Made by a program: the position numbers and the translations under genes
In this document: piece by piece, positions 40,368 to 43,684 of the stretch
Position numbering within the stretch: the stretch's first letter is position 1
Layout: each line of letters starts with the position of its first letter
The notes under the pieces: model-generated
What the model was told of the DNA's origin: nothing
Database searches by the model: none
What the model saw: only the letters and a program-made list of their open reading frames with translations
From: an uncultured Anaerotignum sp.
GTDB lineage: Bacteria; Bacillota; Clostridia; Lachnospirales; Anaerotignaceae
Assembly (NCBI GenBank): GCA_944381385.1
Contig: CALWKZ010000073.1
Span: forward strand, 1 to 43,684
Direction: 5' to 3'
DNA length: 43,684 nucleotides

Positions 40368-40856
40368 TTAATTCATGGAGGCGGAGCCTTTTTGTACGGC
40401 GATCAGGCCGGTACGAGCCACCTCGACGATGCCGAAGGGCTGGAGCATTTCCAAAAACAGATTGATCTGCTGAGGTACGTCCGCCAGCTCCACCGTCAGT
40501 GTGGCGGCGGAGATATCATCGATTTTGGCGTGCATGATATCGCAGAGGTCTTTGATATTGCGGCGGGTGGAGGGGGTAGCGGATACCTTGACCAGAATCA
40601 GCTCTCTGCCGGTCATCTCCACATTGTCCAGCCGTTTGATCTTTAATACACAGATCAGCTTATTCAGCTGCTTTTCCAGCTGGTCTACGGCGTTATGGCC
40701 GATATCAATAATCATGGTGATACGGGACACGCTTTCGTCCTCCGTGACGCTGACAGCGAGGCTTTCAATGTTAAAGCCTCTCCGGGAAAACAGCCCTGTG
40801 ATTTTATTCAATACGCCTGGTTGATTTTCAACCAGTACGGATATAACCTGTTTCAT
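40368..40856 (-). CDS. ilvN: Acetolactate synthase small (regulatory) subunit
   Basis: A 162-residue regulatory subunit. The N-terminal ACT domain is clear: KQVISVLVENQPGVLNKITGLFSRRGFNIESLAV (2-35), followed by VSRITMIID and the C-terminal RELILVKVSATPSTRRNIKDLCDIMHAKIDD and VELADVPQQINLFLEMLQPFGI. ATG 40856 is used because AAGGAGG lies before it; the upstream residues of the open frame belong to the ilvB tail. The ACT domain binds valine and inhibits the enzyme. It follows ilvB by 13 bases in the usual order. Confidence 0.95.
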   Translation of the reverse strand: MKQVISVLVENQPGVLNKITGLFSRRGFNIESLAVSVTEDESVSRITMIIDIGHNAVDQLEKQLNKLICVLKIKRLDNVEMTGRELILVKVSATPSTRRNIKDLCDIMHAKIDDISAATLTVELADVPQQINLFLEMLQPFGIVEVARTGLIAVQKGSASMN

Positions 40857-40869
40857 CTGGAACCCCTCC

Positions 40870-42501
40870 TTACATATTGACCTTGGAATTTTCCGCTTCC
40901 GATACAACGCATTCCAGCAGATAAGGACCGTCATAGGCCAGCATTTCGGCAATGGCGGAGGCCATATCCTCGTCCTGGCTGATGCGGCGGCTCTTTACGC
41001 CAAAGGCGTCCGCCAGCTTTCCGAAATCCGGAGTATCCGGCAGAGCGACGCCGAATTTATGGCGTTTGGCAATGCGCTGCAGTTCGCATACCATACCTAA
41101 TGTACGGTTGTTCAGCAGGACGATCTTTACGTCGCAGCCTTGCTCCACCATTGTGGACAACTCATTGTTGGTCATCTGGAAGGCGCCGTCGCCGCAGACA
41201 ACGACAGTCTGTTTTTCCGGCTGGGCGATTTTTACGCCAATGGCGGCAGGCAGGGCGTAGCCCATGGTGCCCAGACCGCCGGTGGTCAGGAAACGCCCCT
41301 GCTGCATGGGCAGATATTTCGCAGCCCAGATCTGATTCTGACCAACGTCAGCGACAACACAGGCATCGGGGAAAATCTGCTTTCCAATTTCTGCCATCAG
41401 ACGCTTGGGCTGAATGGTGCTGGGGCGAGCCTCCGGCATGGTGTGTTTTTCCGCATCCGCTTCTTTTTGCAGATATTCCGACCACTGGGTGCAGTTGGAA
41501 CTGGGATGCTCCGCCAGCAGGCTTTCCAGTACGACACGCAGGTCGCCGACCAAGGGTACCGTAGGGCTGACGTTTTTGCCGATCTCCGCCGGGTCGATGT
41601 CGATATGAATGGTTTTGGAATGGCTGCTGATTTTTTCCGGAGCGGTGATAGCACGGTCGCCGACACGGGCGCCGACCAGGATCAGCAGGTCTGTCTGGGA
41701 CAGGGCCATGTTGGCTGTTTTATGGCCAAAGGAACCGATCATGCCGATATTCAGGGGATGGGAAGTGGGCAGTACACCCAGACCCATCATAGTGGTGACC
41801 ATGGGGATTTTTGTTTCCTCGCAGAGCCGGCGTACCTGCTCCTGAGCTTTGGCACAGAAAGCGCCGCCGCCGACACAGATCAGCGGGCGTTCTGCTTTGC
41901 CGATGGTTTCCACCACTTTTTTCAGCTGCTTCAGATTGCCGTTGACTGTAGGTTTATAGCCGCGGATATTGACTTCCTCCGGATAGGAAAAGTCGATTTC
42001 CGCTTCCTGCATATCAATGGGCACATCAATGAGCACAGGGCCGGGACGTCCTGTGGTGGCGATATGGAAGGCTTCTTTAAAGACGCGGGGGATATCCGCC
42101 GCTTTTTTGATGAGGTAAGTATGCTTGATAAAAGGAGATACGGCACCGGTAATATCTATCTCCTGGAAAATATCCCTGCCCAGCAGATAGCTCTGTACCT
42201 GGCCGGTAATGGCGATGAGGGGGATACTGTCCATATAGGCGGTGGCAATGCCGGTGATCAGATTGGTGGCTCCCGGGCCGGAAGTTACCACACATACGCC
42301 GGCTTTGCCGGTGATGCGGGCGTAGCCCGATGCCATATGGGCGGCGTTTTGCTCCTGCCGCACCAGAATATGCCTAATGGATTCACTGTGATACAACGCT
42401 TCGTAAAAAGGACAGATGGTGGCGCCTGGATAGCCGAAAATGTGGCTTACATCCTCTTCTTCCAAACAACGTACCATACTTTGCGCGCCTGTCATATTCA
42501 T
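40870..42501 (-). CDS. ilvB: Acetolactate synthase large subunit
   Basis: A 543-residue TPP and FAD enzyme that condenses two pyruvates to 2-acetolactate (or pyruvate with 2-oxobutyrate), the first common step of valine and leucine synthesis. It has FGYPGATICPFYEAL, catalytic Glu E50 (VRQEQNAAHMASGYAR), GPGATNLITGIATAYMDSIPLIAITGQV, and the TPP/Mg motif GDGAFQMTNNELSTM ending in LLNN. ATG 42501 follows GGAGG by eight bases; the longer frame to 42720 runs into leuB. The C-terminal end is short compared with enteric enzymes. It is cotranscribed with ilvN, with an attenuator-like hairpin between leuB and this gene. Confidence 0.96.
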   Translation of the reverse strand: MNMTGAQSMVRCLEEEDVSHIFGYPGATICPFYEALYHSESIRHILVRQEQNAAHMASGYARITGKAGVCVVTSGPGATNLITGIATAYMDSIPLIAITGQVQSYLLGRDIFQEIDITGAVSPFIKHTYLIKKAADIPRVFKEAFHIATTGRPGPVLIDVPIDMQEAEIDFSYPEEVNIRGYKPTVNGNLKQLKKVVETIGKAERPLICVGGGAFCAKAQEQVRRLCEETKIPMVTTMMGLGVLPTSHPLNIGMIGSFGHKTANMALSQTDLLILVGARVGDRAITAPEKISSHSKTIHIDIDPAEIGKNVSPTVPLVGDLRVVLESLLAEHPSSNCTQWSEYLQKEADAEKHTMPEARPSTIQPKRLMAEIGKQIFPDACVVADVGQNQIWAAKYLPMQQGRFLTTGGLGTMGYALPAAIGVKIAQPEKQTVVVCGDGAFQMTNNELSTMVEQGCDVKIVLLNNRTLGMVCELQRIAKRHKFGVALPDTPDFGKLADAFGVKSRRISQDEDMASAIAEMLAYDGPYLLECVVSEAENSKVNM

Positions 42502-42532
42502 AATAATCGCCTCCGTTTTTTCTTTCGTATGT

Positions 42533-42567
42533 AAAAATAAAACAGCGGACTGGATACAGCCCGCTGT
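42533..42567 (-). terminator. Hairpin between leuB and ilvB
   Basis: On the minus strand ACAGCGG and CCGCTGT pair around a 12-nt loop and are followed by TTTATTTTT. It is a partial terminator or attenuator within the branched-chain operon. Confidence 0.65.
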
Positions 42568-42595
42568 CTTTTGCTTCCGTGTGTTTTTATATCGA

Positions 42596-43666
42596 TCAGA
42601 TCTCCGCGCAGACCAGTCTGCCGGCTTCTTTGGTGCCCACCAGGGTGGTGCCTTCCGTATAGATGTCCGGTGTGCGGTAGCCCTTTGCCAGAACGGCCTT
42701 GACGGCGTTTTCGATGGCATCGGCTTCCTTGGAAAGACCGAAGGTATACCGCAGCATCATAGCGGCGGACAGAATGGTAGCCAGAGGATTGGCCTTATCC
42801 TGTCCGGCAATATCGGGCGCAGAGCCGTGTACAGGCTCGTACATGCCGAAATTGCCTGCCGCCAGGCTGGCGGAGGGCAGCATGCCGATGGAACCGGTAA
42901 TCATGCTGGCTTCATCGGAAAGAATGTCGCCGAAGATATTCCCTGTGACGATGACGTCAAACTGTTTGGGGTTGCGTACCAGCTGCATAGCTGCATTGTC
43001 GATATAAAGATGTTCCAATGTGACCTCGGGATAATCTTTTGCTACTTCCGTTACCACGCGTCTCCATAGGCGGGAGCTGTCCAGCACGTTGGCTTTGTCA
43101 ACGCTGGTAACTTTTTTATTGCGTTTCATGGCCATATCAAAGGCTGTGACGGCGATCCGTCTGACCTCTTCCTCGGCGTACTGCTCCACGTCATAAGCGG
43201 CAAGACCCATAGGAGTCTCCTTGGTGCCTCTTTCGCCGAAGTAGATGCCGCCGGTCAGCTCTCTGACGACGACGATATCCAGACCGCCTTCCACGATTTC
43301 CGGTTTCAGAGGACAAGCCTCCGCCAGAGCGTCAAAGAGCAGAGCGGGACGGATATTGGCAAATAGGCCCAGTTCCTTCCGCAGACCCAGCAAGGCCCGT
43401 TCGGGGCGTTTGTCACCGGGCAGGGTATCCCATTTCCAGCCGCCTACGGCACCCAAAAGAACGGCGTCCGCTTTTTTGCAGGCGTCGATGGTCTCCTGGG
43501 GCAGGCATTCACCTTTTGCGTCGATGGCACAGCCGCCGGCCAGCAAGGGGGTATAGCAGAATTCATGACCAAATTTCTTTGCGACAGTATCCAGCACGTT
43601 GACGGCCTCATTGACGACCTCAGGGCCGATGCCGTCGCCGTGGATCAAAGCGATATTATATTTCAT
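42596..43666 (-). CDS. leuB: 3-isopropylmalate dehydrogenase
   Basis: A 356-residue NAD-dependent enzyme that oxidises 3-isopropylmalate to 2-oxoisocaproate in leucine synthesis. [14 protein letters not shown] opens the protein, and [46 protein letters not shown] and the metal-binding [22 protein letters not shown] are all diagnostic for LeuB rather than isocitrate dehydrogenase. The C-terminal [18 protein letters not shown] binds NAD. ATG 43666 follows AAAGGA. Only 18 bases remain in the window upstream, so the promoter and the probable leuA/leuC/leuD neighbours lie outside. Confidence 0.96.
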   Translation of the reverse strand: MKYNIALIHGDGIGPEVVNEAVNVLDTVAKKFGHEFCYTPLLAGGCAIDAKGECLPQETIDACKKADAVLLGAVGGWKWDTLPGDKRPERALLGLRKELGLFANIRPALLFDALAEACPLKPEIVEGGLDIVVVRELTGGIYFGERGTKETPMGLAAYDVEQYAEEEVRRIAVTAFDMAMKRNKKVTSVDKANVLDSSRLWRRVVTEVAKDYPEVTLEHLYIDNAAMQLVRNPKQFDVIVTGNIFGDILSDEASMITGSIGMLPSASLAAGNFGMYEPVHGSAPDIAGQDKANPLATILSAAMMLRYTFGLSKEADAIENAVKAVLAKGYRTPDIYTEGTTLVGTKEAGRLVCAEI

Positions 43667-43684
43667 AAGGCAAAATCCTTTCTT

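Overview
The window looks like a low-GC-branch Firmicute (class Clostridia), most probably an Anaerotignum / Clostridium propionicum-type amino-acid fermenter. The evidence is protein-level: a lactoyl-CoA dehydratase set (activator plus two subunits), a class I propionate CoA-transferase whose catalytic Glu falls at residue 324 as in C. propionicum Pct, a small hot-dog protein that strongly resembles the C. propionicum beta-alanyl-CoA:ammonia lyases, Spo0A, a type III glutamine synthetase, and consistently strong AGGAGG ribosome binding sites. The species cannot be fixed from the sequence alone. No rRNA, tRNA or CRISPR array was recognised.

Layout, left to right. 1-550: tail of an unidentified gene, then a frame-broken remnant of a large serine recombinase. 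725-2834: spo0A and three small proteins, one of which has a LexA-like box in its promoter. 3088-5196: type III glutamine synthetase. 5674-8993: P-loop ATPase plus the four subunits of a 2-oxoacid:ferredoxin oxidoreductase (Vor type). 9240-16046: zapA, U32 peptidase / RlhA-like protein, a FtsW/RodA-type flippase-polymerase with its class B PBP, and a patatin-like phospholipase. 16452-21593: acrylate-pathway operon lcdC-lcdA-lcdB-pct behind a structured 200-nt leader. 21649-22608: 5'-truncated cstA. 22717-26003: Old Yellow Enzyme-like enoate reductase homologue and alanine racemase. 26110-27024 (minus): EamA exporter. 27155-34374: phosphate regulon pstSCAB-phoU-HD protein-phoP-phoR behind candidate Pho boxes; PstS has its two halves in swapped order. 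34846-36549: APC permease behind a riboswitch-like leader. 37292-40040 (minus): MerR regulator, CaiB-type CoA-transferase, beta-alanyl-CoA ammonia-lyase. 40368-43666 (minus): leuB-ilvB-ilvN.

How the genes fit together. Lactate (from alanine via pyruvate, or taken up) would be activated by Pct, dehydrated by LcdABC to acryloyl-CoA and reduced to propionyl-CoA by a reductase that is not in this window. The minus-strand CoA-transferase/ammonia-lyase pair at 38-40 kb would feed beta-alanine into the same acryloyl-CoA pool, and the APC permease beside it is a plausible uptake system. Alanine racemase, the Vor oxidoreductase (oxidative branch, reduced ferredoxin) and the leu/ilv genes complete an amino-acid-centred metabolism. 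The Vor, Lcd and Pct genes show a narrow, expression-type codon choice compared with their neighbours.

The observations most worth following are the riboswitch-like leader of the permease (34885-35100), the structured leader of the acrylate operon (16487-16695), the permuted PstS, the beta-alanine module, and the LexA-like box at 2462-2475. Functions are inferred from recognisable motifs and remembered family features; no database search was run.
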